Of a stretch of DNA of 64,000 nucleotides, positions 35,001-45,480 are shown in pieces. The position numbers were made by a program, and so were the translations under genes. How positions within the stretch are numbered: the stretch's first letter is position 1; every line of letters starts with the position of its first letter. The notes under the pieces are model-generated. The model saw only the letters and a list, made by a program, of their open reading frames with translations. It ran no database searches and was not told where the DNA came from. Source of the DNA: Ophiocordyceps camponoti-saundersi (nom. inval.) (taxonomy: Eukaryota; Ascomycota; Sordariomycetes; Hypocreales; Ophiocordycipitaceae); assembly GCA_003339415.1 (NCBI GenBank), contig PDHQ01000127.1, positions 1 through 64,000 of the forward strand, written 5' to 3'.

Positions 35001-36670
35001 ATTAACTAGTAATATAAGTAAAATAGTAACTAACTTACTTACTTAATAGCAGATTAGTTTTAAATAAAATAGTTTATTTTATATAAGTAATTAGTATAAT
35101 ATATATAAACTTATATAATATATATATATAAAAGTTACTAGTAACTTACCTAAAGCTATTTTAATTATTATATAAAGAATTATTATATAAGGTTAAGCGG
35201 GTATTTATTAATATTATAAAAGTATTTCGAGATTAATAAAAAAAACTTAAATAAATAGAAATAAATTATATATATAAAAGTAATATATATATTTTAATAG
35301 ATATATAGTTAAACGTAAAGGAAGATTAGTATAAGAATAAGAAAAGGGGAAGATAAGCATAATACGCGTAGGTAATATATAAGTAGTATAATATATTAAG
35401 TTTATATATATAATATTAATTTATCGATAAGGGAATAACTTTAAAGTAAAATAATAAAAGTAAGATATGTTAAATAATGTAGATTTATTCTTAAAAAGCT
35501 TAAATATATTTATATAAAATAGTTAACTTAAGTAGGAAAAATAAAATAATAAATAAAATAGTAACGGTAAAATATAATACGAATTAAAGTTAGGAATTAG
35601 AAGTAATAAGAAATTATTTTATTTATAATAAAGTTTTATATTAGATTATATATAAAATTAAAAAAATAAGGTAAGTAATATAATATATAAGTAATAACTT
35701 AATTTTTAGTAAGATAAGATATAGTTAAGAGAGAGGACCTTTTAAATTTATAAAATTATATATAAGGGTATATCTTATATAAGTTTTATATCTTTATTAA
35801 ATAGTTTTAATAATAAAGTAATAAATAAAAAAACATATTAGCGTATATCTTATAAAGCGAAGATAATAAGTAAGTTATCGTATATTATAAAAGTAATACT
35901 AATATTTTATAAATAATAATATATATAACTAACATTATATATATAATTAAATTAAGGACGTTATAATTAAAAACGTATATTAGATATATTAAGTATTAGA
36001 ATATAAGGGAAAGAAAAGTTTATAAACTAAAAGAATAAGGATATATTTATAAGTAGTTACTAGCTGCTAATATTTAAAATAAAAATAATAATATAAGATA
36101 AAAAGTATATAAAAGATAATAAGGGCGGAAGTTTAAATAGTTAACGTAAAGACTTACGATAAGTTATAAGAACTAGTATTAGTATTCTAACTATATAAGC
36201 TAAAAGATTTAAAAAACTACTATAGCTTATAATACTAATAATAGTATATAGCGTAATATTCGATATTATTAGTAAAAAAGGCTATATAAGGATATAAGAG
36301 TATTATATTAATAATACTAGTTATAAATACTTTATATTAAGAGACTAGCTAAACTTTATCTTATACTTAGAGAAAAATATAAGGAAGTTAACTAATATTA
36401 AAAGTTTTAATAATTAGGGGATAAAAAGTTAGGCGGAATTTATAGTTTATATTTTAAGTATAAAAGATAAAACGCTATATATCGGAATAGTTAGGATTAG
36501 GGTATAAATTATAGATAATTTTATAAAAGGCCTTATATTAAGATAAGAATAGCTTCTACTAAATAAAATATATATATTTAGTTTAATAAAGATAGTTTAG
36601 ATATATTTATATATAGGCTTATATATACTAATAAAGGTTTATAGAAAATAATTATAAATTTTAAGCTAAA
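35001..36670. other. AT-rich mutated relic, unassigned
   Basis: The part at about 36150-36650 has coding-like stretches on the plus strand, but no recognisable domain. The rest is AT-rich sequence without supported features. Confidence 0.45.
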
Positions 36671-36674
36671 GTAT

Positions 36675-37292
36675 TTTAGCGGCGGTAAAAGACATACCTT
36701 AAAGAAAAATAACGCTAAACTAAAATAGTAAGTTATTAGGGGCTTATATAAGTTACGATTAAATAGTCCTTTAAGTCCTTTTAGTTTTTAGATACTTTAA
36801 CGCTTTAGAATTATTAAGGGAGATAATAATAAAATAAGGGGCTATCGCTAGGTATATAGCATAGTTTAGTTTCCTCGAAAAGAGGAAGGAATTAAGTAAG
36901 AATTAGCCCTTAAGCTTGTTTTTATAGCTTTTATAAAAGTTATATATTATAAATTAAGTTATAGAGAGGACTTATAGTAAAAACTTTACTAAATAGAATT
37001 ATAACTTTATTTTAAACCTTATACTTTTATTTTTTAAATTACTAATTTAAATACTTATTTTAAAGTCTTTAACTATTAATTAAATAGTCCCTAAGTTTTT
37101 CTCCTTTACTACTCTTATCTTTATATAGAAAATCGACTTTTTATTATTTTTCCTATAAAGAATTATATTTAGCACCTCCCCTTATAGCTAGAGATCCCCC
37201 CTTATATTAGTTAAAGACTTTAGTTACTTAAAAAGTTACGCCTTTTAGGTATTTACTACGCTCGCTTAGGGTGTCCTTCTTCCCCTGCTAAA
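36675..37292 (+). mobile_element. Short TIR element, copy C (618 bp, reference copy)
   Basis: Begins TTTAGCGGCGGTAAAAGACA and ends CTTCTTCCCCTGCTAAA. The ends are imperfect inverted repeats of about 28 bp. GTAT is duplicated on both sides (36671-36674 and 37293-37296). No coding frame exists, so it is non-autonomous. It matches at least nine other copies or fragments in this window. The 4-bp target with TA in the centre is not a pattern I can assign to a named superfamily. Confidence 0.94.
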
Positions 37293-37405
37293 GTATATAT
37301 TTTAAATAATACTTACTATATAAATTTATAACTATATCTTTAATCTGTTAATTCTAAATATTATAAAATACTAAGAAAAAATATAATAATACCGAATATA
37401 GGAGG
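37293..37405. other. Short AT-rich spacer before the LTR element
   Basis: About 110 bp of unassigned sequence between the TIR element duplication and the LTR target duplication. Confidence 0.6.
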
Positions 37406-37410
37406 GTAAG

Positions 37411-37711
37411 TATTAGATATTATCTCTCTATACCCCTTTATATCTACTATATAATATATATATAGAGGACAGCACGGATATAAGGAAGCCTTTAATAAAA
37501 TATATATTAATACCTAAGTTATGCCTTATATAACTTAGGAGGTAGGAGGTAGCTTAGATAAGAAGAAGGAGGGTATAAAAGTAAAGTATTATCTAGCTAT
37601 ATAACCGCTCTTCCTTATACGATAAAAGAAAGGTATCTATCTCTAATTATACTTAATATAGGTTACCTTTACTTTCTCTTACCTATACGTATATATAAAG
37701 ACTACTTAATA
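37411..37711 (+). repeat. 5' LTR of the copia element
   Basis: Starts TATTAGATATTATC (TG changed to TA) and ends GACTACTTAATA. Compared with the 3' LTR I count about 24 differences in 301 bp, all transitions and no indels. In about 21 of them this copy carries the A or T. Confidence 0.96.
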
Positions 37712-37949
37712 CTAATTAGTAGTTATACTAGTTATTATTAGTTAACTATAGATTAGCTAAAGTAACGAGACGGGTATCGTACGATACTGAAAAGCCCCTA
37801 TACCCGCTATTAACCGATACCCGTGCTTTTACCCTACTTCTTAACACTAGTTCTTACCGAAAAGCTATTTTTTTACCCGGTGCTACTATTAAGACTAAAA
37901 GATTAAGGTAACGTATAATACTTACTAATAATAAAGTCCTTACCGAAGA

Positions 37950-39560
37950 GCTATATTTAGCCTAGTACTTTTTTATTAGTTATATAATATTACTTTTAAT
38001 AGCGTTCCGGAAACGTAATAACGATAATATAGCTTTTATAACTTTAGAAGTTAAATAAAAAGTAGTAAATATATTAATTATAATAATAGTAATAAATAAG
38101 ACTTTAGCTTTATATAACGAAATAATAAAAGGAAGTAAAGTTAACCTTTATATCTAAACTTAAAGCACGAACCCGCTCTATTAGGATATATAACCTAACC
38201 TTATATAACCTTTTAATAAGATTAAATTAATAACGTTTATTACTCGGTAAATATATAATATTATATACTTTAACTTTTATAAGGAAAACCTTCTTCGTAT
38301 AATCTAATCGGAACTTTAAGGATAGACCTACTATTAGCTAAAATATATCTACTATATATTCTTAAAAAAACTAACTTAAATTATAGTTGTATAATACGTC
38401 CCGCTTATCGGAAATAGTATATTAATTAAACGCTTTATATAACTTTTTAAAACTAAACCGGAAGACATTTTACGCTCTAACCCGTAAGGAGCCTCTTCTA
38501 TATAGTTAAACTACCCTCCCTCTTCTAAACTAACTCTTCTAGATCGTATAATATAAGCTTTATACTTAGCATAGCCCCCTAAGTTAAGACATATCTTAAT
38601 ATAGCTACTATAAAATATCTTAGCCGAACCCCTACTTCGTATAACTTTTACGTAGAAGTTAACTACTTTATATAACTTAAATATATAGCTACCTTCGGTA
38701 ACCCTAACTTAAACCCTCCTAGAACTAATAAATTAGGCCTTAATAGGTATTGTATAAGTTTATATATTACTACTAATACGAAAGGTAGCAAATAGACTAA
38801 TCTTCTTAGATAAGGTTACCGCTTTCCTTAAAAGTTAGCGAAAAGATTAAAACTATATAAGGCGGCCGTATAATATATTAATTAATAAGGCTAGGATTTT
38901 TATTAGCTATTACTCCCGTATTAGTATAATAGAAGATTAATTCTACGCTATTTTTCTAAATATTCTTTTAGATAAAGCTTAGGACTATTATTTATACTTT
39001 ATTAGATCGGATAAAAAATAAGATAAAATTTACACTTTTTTAGATATATACTTTAATACTCGTACGAACTATTCGTTATATTAGATAGATTAAACTACTT
39101 TATCTTTTAATATCGTACGATAAGAAAACCTTAATAAAACTATAATAGATTTACTTAATACCCTCCTTAATAAACTCCGACTTATTTAATAAGCTTTTAA
39201 ATCCGACTATTAAGGAGAAAAGTAACTTCTTACTACTATTATATAAGCTTATCGCAGCGTTCCGGAACTTAAATTAGCTATAATATTCTAAGATATATTA
39301 TACGAAATATTTATTAATCGCCTTTATTCCTCCCTTACTATTATTACGGATAAAATAACTAACTAGTTTTTTATCGAATAATACTACCTTAATTATAATA
39401 AGTATCGTACGAACTCCGGACAATTTTTTTTTACTCCCCGCTAACGATAATCGCCCCTTATATAACGTTTTTCCCTATAGCGATGCTAGTTCTAACCTTA
39501 TACGATATAAAGGTATTTTATATATAAAAAGGAAAAATATTAGTTTATAAACTATAAGTT
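37950..39560 (+). pseudogene. gag of the copia element, relic
   Basis: Would encode the nucleocapsid/capsid protein. The clearest part is 38860-39560, where the plus frame keeps a capsid-like pattern of alternating hydrophobic residues around AQDYYLYF (near 38970). It ends at a decayed zinc knuckle at 39514-39545, where a CxxC-type pair reads Y-F-I-Y because TGT codons became TAT. The start codon cannot be located. Many CAA, CAG and TGG positions are now stops. Confidence 0.75.
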
Positions 39561-39739
39561 AGATAATATCTAATATATATATAAGTAATACTTTACTAGT
39601 TATAAAAAAACTAGCTAAGAACTCCTTACGAAGGAAGAATTTAATATATTCCTCTTATTATACGAAGGTTTTAATAAATAAGATTCCTAGTTTTTATAAT
39701 TATATAATAAAGACTCTAAAATTAAAAAAGAAATCGTTT

Positions 39740-40170
39740 GCGGCGAAAACGCGGTTTCGTTTTTTACTATAGCGGCCTATATACACCGCCTTACCGGCGA
39801 TAATATCTACTAACTAAAGGCCTTATTAGTTCCCGCGGAATAATTCCTCCTTTTCGATACGTATTATATAATATATTAAGGCAAGCTTTAAGATATAGGA
39901 GCTACGTAAATCTTAACTATAAGTAAACTATAAGCAGAAGCCTATATCCGGGAATACCCTCGTATAACTATTAACTAAACCCTAACTAAGAATATAATCT
40001 ATTTTAGCTCCTTAAAACCTACTTAGCTAATCGGAACTATTATCGTACGAAACTTACTCGGTAAAGTTTTTTACTATATCCTTAATATTTCCACTCCCTT
40101 TCTCTTTTACCTTAAAGATGCCGACCGCCTTCGCGCCTTCTACGATAATATAAAAGATATTATTATATAA
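39740..40170 (+). pseudogene. Aspartic protease of the copia element, relic
   Basis: The active-site box is visible as D-I-G-A at 39892-39903, which is DTGA with ACA changed to ATA. Downstream the frame keeps a hydrophobic TPFLFYLKDADRL-like stretch near 40090-40130, which in this family closes the protease and leads into integrase. Stops interrupt the frame. Confidence 0.78.
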
Positions 40171-41240
40171 TATAATAATATAATAATCTTTATTATTAGG
40201 AAATAAGGATATCTATTCTTTAACGTCTCTAAATAAGAATCTACGTTATATTATATAGAATAAGAGTTACGATAGCTTTACTAATATTTTAGCTACTCTT
40301 ATATATAATAACTTTATAACTTACTAAAAAAAGCTAGTCTTTTAAATATAACCCCCGTAGCCCTTAAGTTAATCTAACGCTTATACTATTAATACTAATC
40401 GTATAACTTAAAACCTTAGCAATTTAAATTCTCCCTTAAAGATAACTATAATTTTAACTACTTGCTAGTTATTAACGTTTTTTACCTTTACGGTAGGCCG
40501 GTCCTATACGCTATTAATAAAGCTATATCTTTTTAAGTAGCTGCCTTCGTATAAAGTATATCGGCGGCAGACGCTTAGAACGCCTTATATAAGTGCTAGA
40601 TTTATATATACTAAGGCTTACTAGATATTATCTCCTATAACGCCGGGACTAATTTTTCCTCTTTAAAGTTTTATATAAACGTAAAACTACTTAGTATTAT
40701 ATATAAGGAAGTGCCTATCGAAGCGTATTAGGCGATTAGCAAGGTTAAATATATATACGCTCCCCTTAAATAAGCGTACGATATCTTACAATAAGAAATT
40801 AGCACTAAGACTAATAATATAACTATCTTTTAGATAGCTATTAAGGCTATTAACGATACGGCTAGACTAGATAGTCTTATCCCGATACTTCTTATTTTTA
40901 GCGCTTACCCTCGTATTTCGTATAACTCGCCCCTAGCCCCTAATATTACTATAAGAGCCTAAGCGATTTAGCGCGCTATAAAATAAGTATAATAAATTAA
41001 GGCTCGAGCGGATATTTCACGCGCTCTCTATACCCGAAACGAACCTAACTCGTACGATATCTTATTACTTCCCTTTTAAAGCGAAGTTCTTATTTAGTAT
41101 AAAAAGGATAAATAGTAAGGTCCTTTCTATATTTCTAGTTTTAATAGCTAGGACGTTATCCTTAAACTCCCTATAAAACCGACTAGATTTCGTACGATAT
41201 AAGTTAAACCTTATCTCCGCTCCCTCCCTACTATACTTAT
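40171..41240 (+). pseudogene. Integrase of the copia element, relic
   Basis: The D,D(35)E catalytic geometry is preserved although all three residues are mutated. VIN at 40468-40476 is the first Asp (now Asn), NAGTNF starting at 40639 the second (now Asn), and KVKYIY with AAA at 40747-40749 the Glu (now Lys). Spacings are 54 and 35 residues. The pre-core zinc-binding region lies near 40350-40420 but is hard to align. After the core, the frame continues to the typical FRTIQVKPY segment (41188-41215). Confidence 0.88.
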
Positions 41241-41299
41241 AGAGAAAAAGGTACGGTTAGAAATCCCGATTATACCCCCGTATAATAAAGACTTATATA

Positions 41300-42200
41300 A
41301 AGCTTTTCCCTTTATATTTATTATTACGAAGGAAAAAGATAACTACGCACTTACTATATAATTACGGTAATAAAGTATTATTATTACCCTAGGATAACTA
41401 TTCGAGGCCTCCGACTATAAGGAAATTAATACCCTCTTTATATAAGAAGTCTTTACTTTTATTTAATATAACTTTTTTTTAAACCTTACTAAATATATTT
41501 TTAAAACACGTCTCGTATAAGAGGTAAAAAATCTAAATAATAGCCCTTACGAAAAATCCTAGCTAATCGTTTAAGGCTATAGTAATAATAATAAAGAAGA
41601 AATTCTTATATAATTACCTATAATTCTGCGTATATTATAGCGCCTCCTCTTTACCCTCGGACTTACCCTTATAAAGTTATATAACTGCTAAGGCGAACTG
41701 CGAGATATTATATAAGCGTATACGCAGTCTGCTAATCTTTTAAGTTATACGATTTACGCATACCTTCCTAAAAAATTATAGGATTAATATTTACTTTATA
41801 CTCTTTTATATATTAAAAAGCCGCTATATAGGCTAGTAGAATTAAGATTATACTAGTTTAAGATATATTATAATTATTATCGTACGAACTTTTATATAAC
41901 GCCCTTATTATATAATTTATATCTTTTATTTATAATAGCTAGCCCTAACTTATTCGGAATAACGGGCTTATAAACAAACGATATATTCTCTTTTATATCT
42001 AATATATTCTCTAAACTTAAGGAAAATAAGTTAAAACGGGCAGAGCTTCGTGCGAAGCTTAAAATATTCCTTACTAATAAATTATCTATTAACTTTAATA
42101 ATAGTTATATTACGCGCGAATCGTATAATATCGTTTTTATATAGAAAGGATAAGTAAAGGGCCTCTATATTATTAACCTAATAGCTAATACTGCCCTATA
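41300..42200 (+). pseudogene. Reverse transcriptase of the copia element, relic
   Basis: Motif A is seen as LRDIIQAY, with its catalytic Asp intact at 41704-41706. The normal YVDD box is replaced by L-Q-T-N-D: TAA-ACA-AAC-GAT at 41971-41982, so CAA became a stop and the first Asp became Asn. Using Q-T in place of Y-V appears ancestral for this lineage, because neither change can result from a C-to-T transition of a YV codon pair. Confidence 0.85.
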
Positions 42201-42329
42201 GGACTTTATTAGCTAGCGAGCTTAAAGAGTATATATTACTTTTACTTATTAACCGGAGGCGTCGTATAACCTTATAGTAGCCGCTTAAGTAACCGATCCT
42301 TTTATATAAGATATTTTAGCCCTTAATAA

Positions 42330-42935
42330 ATATATCTAATAGTAAATTAATAATACTACCCGTAGTTTATAGTTTATTCTACTTAACCTATCTTATACGA
42401 AACTATTTATTTTTACGGATAAGTTATTTATAAATAATAGGGACCTTACCTTATAGCTTAGCACCTTAATTATTCTTAATAAAGAAAACTAGTCCTCTAA
42501 CTCGTTCGTCGTACGAGGTAATATCCTTTACTAAACCTCTATAAAATATAAAAGGGTTACTCGAAGTATCCTAGTAAGCGAACTTTACGGTATAGTAAAT
42601 AGCGTTAATATTAGCCTAGCCTTTTACTTAACTATTTAGGCTATCGTATAATCCCTAAGTACGCCTCCGATCCCCCTTATTCTTTATATAAACTTACGTT
42701 CGTTATATAACTACTTAGTATAGCTTAGCTTAACGATAGAAAAACAGTTAATAATTAATATTATAGCTATTCGTAAGTTATATAAGTATAAGGAAATTTC
42801 CGAAATACGATAAATTAATAATAAAAATAACTTAGCTAATATATATACTAAGGATAGCCCTAACTTAGCCTTATTAACCCTTATTTTTATAAATTCCTAT
42901 AAGTTATAAATTAAAGCTACTATCTAATAACTTAC
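42330..42935 (+). pseudogene. RNase H of the copia element, relic
   Basis: F-T-D at 42412-42420 is the first catalytic strand, followed by RVTRSI-x-x-SELYG at 42550-42592 with the Glu at 42580-42582. The third Asp is in YINLRSLYN (about 42684-42710), now Asn. The domain ends with EKQL...EISEIR and NLANIYTK (42830-42853), equivalent to the DN-x-ADA-x-TK end of copia RNase H. Several stops are present. Confidence 0.88.
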
Positions 42936-44167
42936 CTAGGTTATATAAGACTCACACTTTTTTTTTCTTTCCTATATTTCTACTTCGTCTAACCCTCTAT
43001 CCTTACTTTTTTTTATATTTTTATATTTTTTTTTTTATTATTTTTATACGAAAATTACTATTAATTCTTTCCGGGTATTGTCCGACCCTTATACTTAATT
43101 TTAAAGCAAAGCTATAAGTCCTAAATACCTAATTTTTTTTCTTTTTTCCTTTTTCCTTATTATCTAACCTTACTACTACTTCTTTTCTACCCCCGCCCCC
43201 TATTACTCGTTATCCGAGATAGTAATATACTCCTCTATATTAGGAGGCGCTCCGCTTAGAACTACTATTACCTATCCCCGCCGCCGGCTATTAAGCGACT
43301 TAATAAGAGCAGTTACTAAAATATAAGGTACCGGCCTAGGAGTCTGCGACGCTTAACCTTATTATACGAAAAAGTATCTTATTATATAGGACTACTATAT
43401 ATAAGTAGTATAAGCCCCGTTACTATTTATCCGATATATATCGAAAAGGTAAGGATTTCTAGCGTAAATATAGTATAGTTCTACTACTACCTTACTATAA
43501 CTTATAAGAAAGACCGCTAAAAAATAACTTAGGCGTCGGATAATAATAGCCTCGATACGCTTAGGATCCTAAGTATTATTAAGGCGGATAAAGATATCGG
43601 ATAACGGTATAGCCGCTAGTCGGATCTCCGCTTACTACTCTCCTATTAGTATTATTATTATATAATAGCTAAACTTTTCTTTCTAATATTTAAGGATATC
43701 TACTATATAAAGCGCCGGTTATCCTCCTTACTATAAGGTATATAAACTTAGTAAAACTTAGGTTAATAAGCTATAACGCTATTAGGATAGGGAGGTATAT
43801 TATATAACTAATAACTATTAATAAAAACGACTTAAGTATATCGTACGACTTATTAATCTTTGTTAAAGATTTTTTAAGTCGTCGTTATTATCTTCGTTAA
43901 TTAGCTTAAAGAAGAAAGAAGAAGAAAGGAAGAGAAAGAGAGAGGGAGAGAGAGGGAGCGAGGAGGGGTTTTTATACCCCTCCGCCTTTTACCACGGCAC
44001 TGCGGGCGTTATTTACCTTTGCAGAATTTTTCGATCACATACTCGTTTAACATCGTACGACTATTTTTCTCTAGAAACGTCTACCTTTTAGGAAGACGGA
44101 GTTTTTTTTTTTTTTCTTACAATGCCCTTTTATTTAGTATATCTTTTTATAAAAAGAAAAAGTCGAG
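42936..44167. other. 1.2-kb unexplained interior region between RNase H and the 3' LTR
   Basis: Copia elements usually have only a short untranslated stretch here. This region is GC-richer (43180-43830), includes CpG-rich segments such as CCGCCGCCGGC near 43280, and carries a long purine tract (43911-43970). It then has a perfect 8-bp hairpin GGAGGGGT/ACCCCTCC with a 6-nt loop (43962-43983). The part at 43990-44050 keeps CA and TG. I cannot assign a frame on either strand. The 67-codon frame at 44019-44222 starts at TTG, crosses a poly-T run into the LTR and is not credible. Confidence 0.7.
43962..43983 (+). other. GC-rich hairpin after a purine tract
   Basis: Stem GGAGGGGT (43962-43969) pairs with ACCCCTCC (43976-43983) around TTTTAT. 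No run of T follows the stem, so it is not a standard terminator. A weaker analogue (GAGGGCTATTTATACCCTTTT) lies at about 49356-49378, after another purine tract. Confidence 0.7.
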
Positions 44168-44468
44168 TGTTAGATATTGTCTCTCTATACCCCTTTATAT
44201 CTGCTATACGATATATATATAGAGGATAGCATAGATATAGGGAAGCCTCTAACGAAATATATATTAATACCTAAGTCGTGCCTTATATAACTTAGGAGGT
44301 AGGAGGTAGCTTAGATAAGAAGAAGGAGGGTATAGAAGTAAAGTATTATCTAGCTATATAGCCGCTCTTCCTCGTACGATAAAGGAAGGGCATCTATCTC
44401 TAATTATACTTAATATAGGTTACCTTTACTTTCTCTTACCTATACGTACGTGTAAAGACTACTTAATA
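44168..44468 (+). repeat. 3' LTR of the copia element
   Basis: Starts TGTTAGATATTGTC and ends GACTACTTAATA. It keeps TG at both places where the 5' LTR has TA, and CG where the 5' copy has TA (for example CCTCGTACG against CCTTATACG). It is therefore the less mutated copy. Confidence 0.96.
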
Positions 44469-44473
44469 GTAAG

Positions 44474-45254
44474 GGAGGTAAGGTTTATTTAGTATTATTA
44501 TAATAGATAACGCTAATAGCTAGAATAAAAGTAACTAAAGTAGGATAATATATCTTTAATAGCGGAGGTAGGAAGACTAATATAAACGCGTCCGCTTTTT
44601 TAAGTAAAGGATAATATAGCGTTATTAATAGCCGTAATAATAGCGGAGGAGATAGCTTATTATATAATATAATTTTCATATTACTTCGCTAAGGTAAATA
44701 GAGGTTACGAGAGAGAATTAGTACTTATTAAGTCGATTACGTTTACTAGAAACGGTAACTTGCTCTAAGGAGTAAAGTTAATTAAGTTAGTAAGTAGTGC
44801 GGAGAGGGGAGAAGGTAAATAACTAGTAAATATATTAAGAGGTATTATAATAAGATAAGGGTAATATAGTTAGAAATAACGTAAGTAATTTAAGTTATAG
44901 CGGGTAGAAATAAATAGCTACTACTAAGGTATATATATTAAAATAAAAAGATAAAAGGGTAAAAAGATAAAGAGGTAGCTTATATATAGTTTTTTTTTAT
45001 CTATATAGGTATAAGTTATAATATATATTAATAAGATTATAAAAATATAATACGCTAAATATATAAAGTTATCTAACATTATATAATAAAATATAAAAAT
45101 ATTAAAAAATTTAAATAAAGTTTTATATCGTTAATATAAGGAGGGAGGTTTATTATATATATTAAAAATAAACTAGGAATAAGCAGGTATCCTTAGTTAA
45201 GAAAGTAGGAAAAAACCCTATAAGGTCCTATAATATATATATATATATAAGGGA
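44474..45254. other. Unassigned sequence right of the copia element
   Basis: Contains a 64-codon minus-strand frame (44485-44679, ATG start) rich in Leu, Ile and Tyr. Its composition is what random AT-rich sequence gives, with no homology clue. The rest is AT-rich without features. Confidence 0.5.
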
Positions 45255-45480
45255 TTATACTAAAGTTTCAAGCCTTAATTAAATTACTCTTCTTAAAACG
45301 CTCTCTTTATTTTCTATTATTATATTAGAAATTAAATCCTTATCTCTTTTCCTATAGAAAATTACTATATACCTTAACTAGCTAAGGTTAAAAATCTTAA
45401 CTTTATACTAATTAAAAAGTAAGATTATATATAATAATACGCTAAGGTAAGTATTAGCTAAGCTAGCATAAGGTATTATT
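45255..45480 (+). mobile_element. Possible highly diverged 3' part of the short TIR element (copy J)
   Basis: Order of phrases TTAATTAAAT, CTCTCTTTATTTTCTAT, CTATAGAAAATTACTATAT and TAGCTAAGGTTAAAAATCTTAACTTT parallels the TIR family, but no terminal repeat remains. Confidence 0.4.

Larger units (their letters stand above)
37411..44468 (+). mobile_element. Complete Ty1/copia-type LTR retrotransposon, RIP-inactivated
   Basis: Two 301-bp LTRs (37411-37711, 44168-44468) flank a 6456-bp interior, and GTAAG is duplicated at 37406-37410 and 44469-44473. The interior reads gag, protease, integrase, reverse transcriptase, RNase H on the plus strand, which is the copia order. All domains carry stop codons and transitions, so the element cannot move by itself. 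It appears to be a fungal copia lineage whose polymerase box is QTDD rather than YVDD. The 3' end is the least mutated part. Confidence 0.95.

Noticed and set aside
37712..37740. tRNA primer-binding site of the copia element
   Set aside because: The sequence after the 5' LTR (CTAATTAGTAGTTATACTAG) is too mutated to match a specific tRNA end or anticodon fragment.
43962..43983. Rho-independent terminator
   Set aside because: The hairpin is not followed by a T run, and the context is a fungal retrotransposon.
44019..44222. 67-codon plus-strand frame as a small gene
   Set aside because: It begins at TTG, crosses a poly-T run and enters the 3' LTR; it is open only because this part is less mutated.
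44485..44679. 64-codon minus-strand frame as a membrane peptide gene
   Set aside because: It has an ATG, but the Leu/Ile/Tyr-rich composition is expected from AT-rich sequence, and no neighbouring signal or homology supports it.
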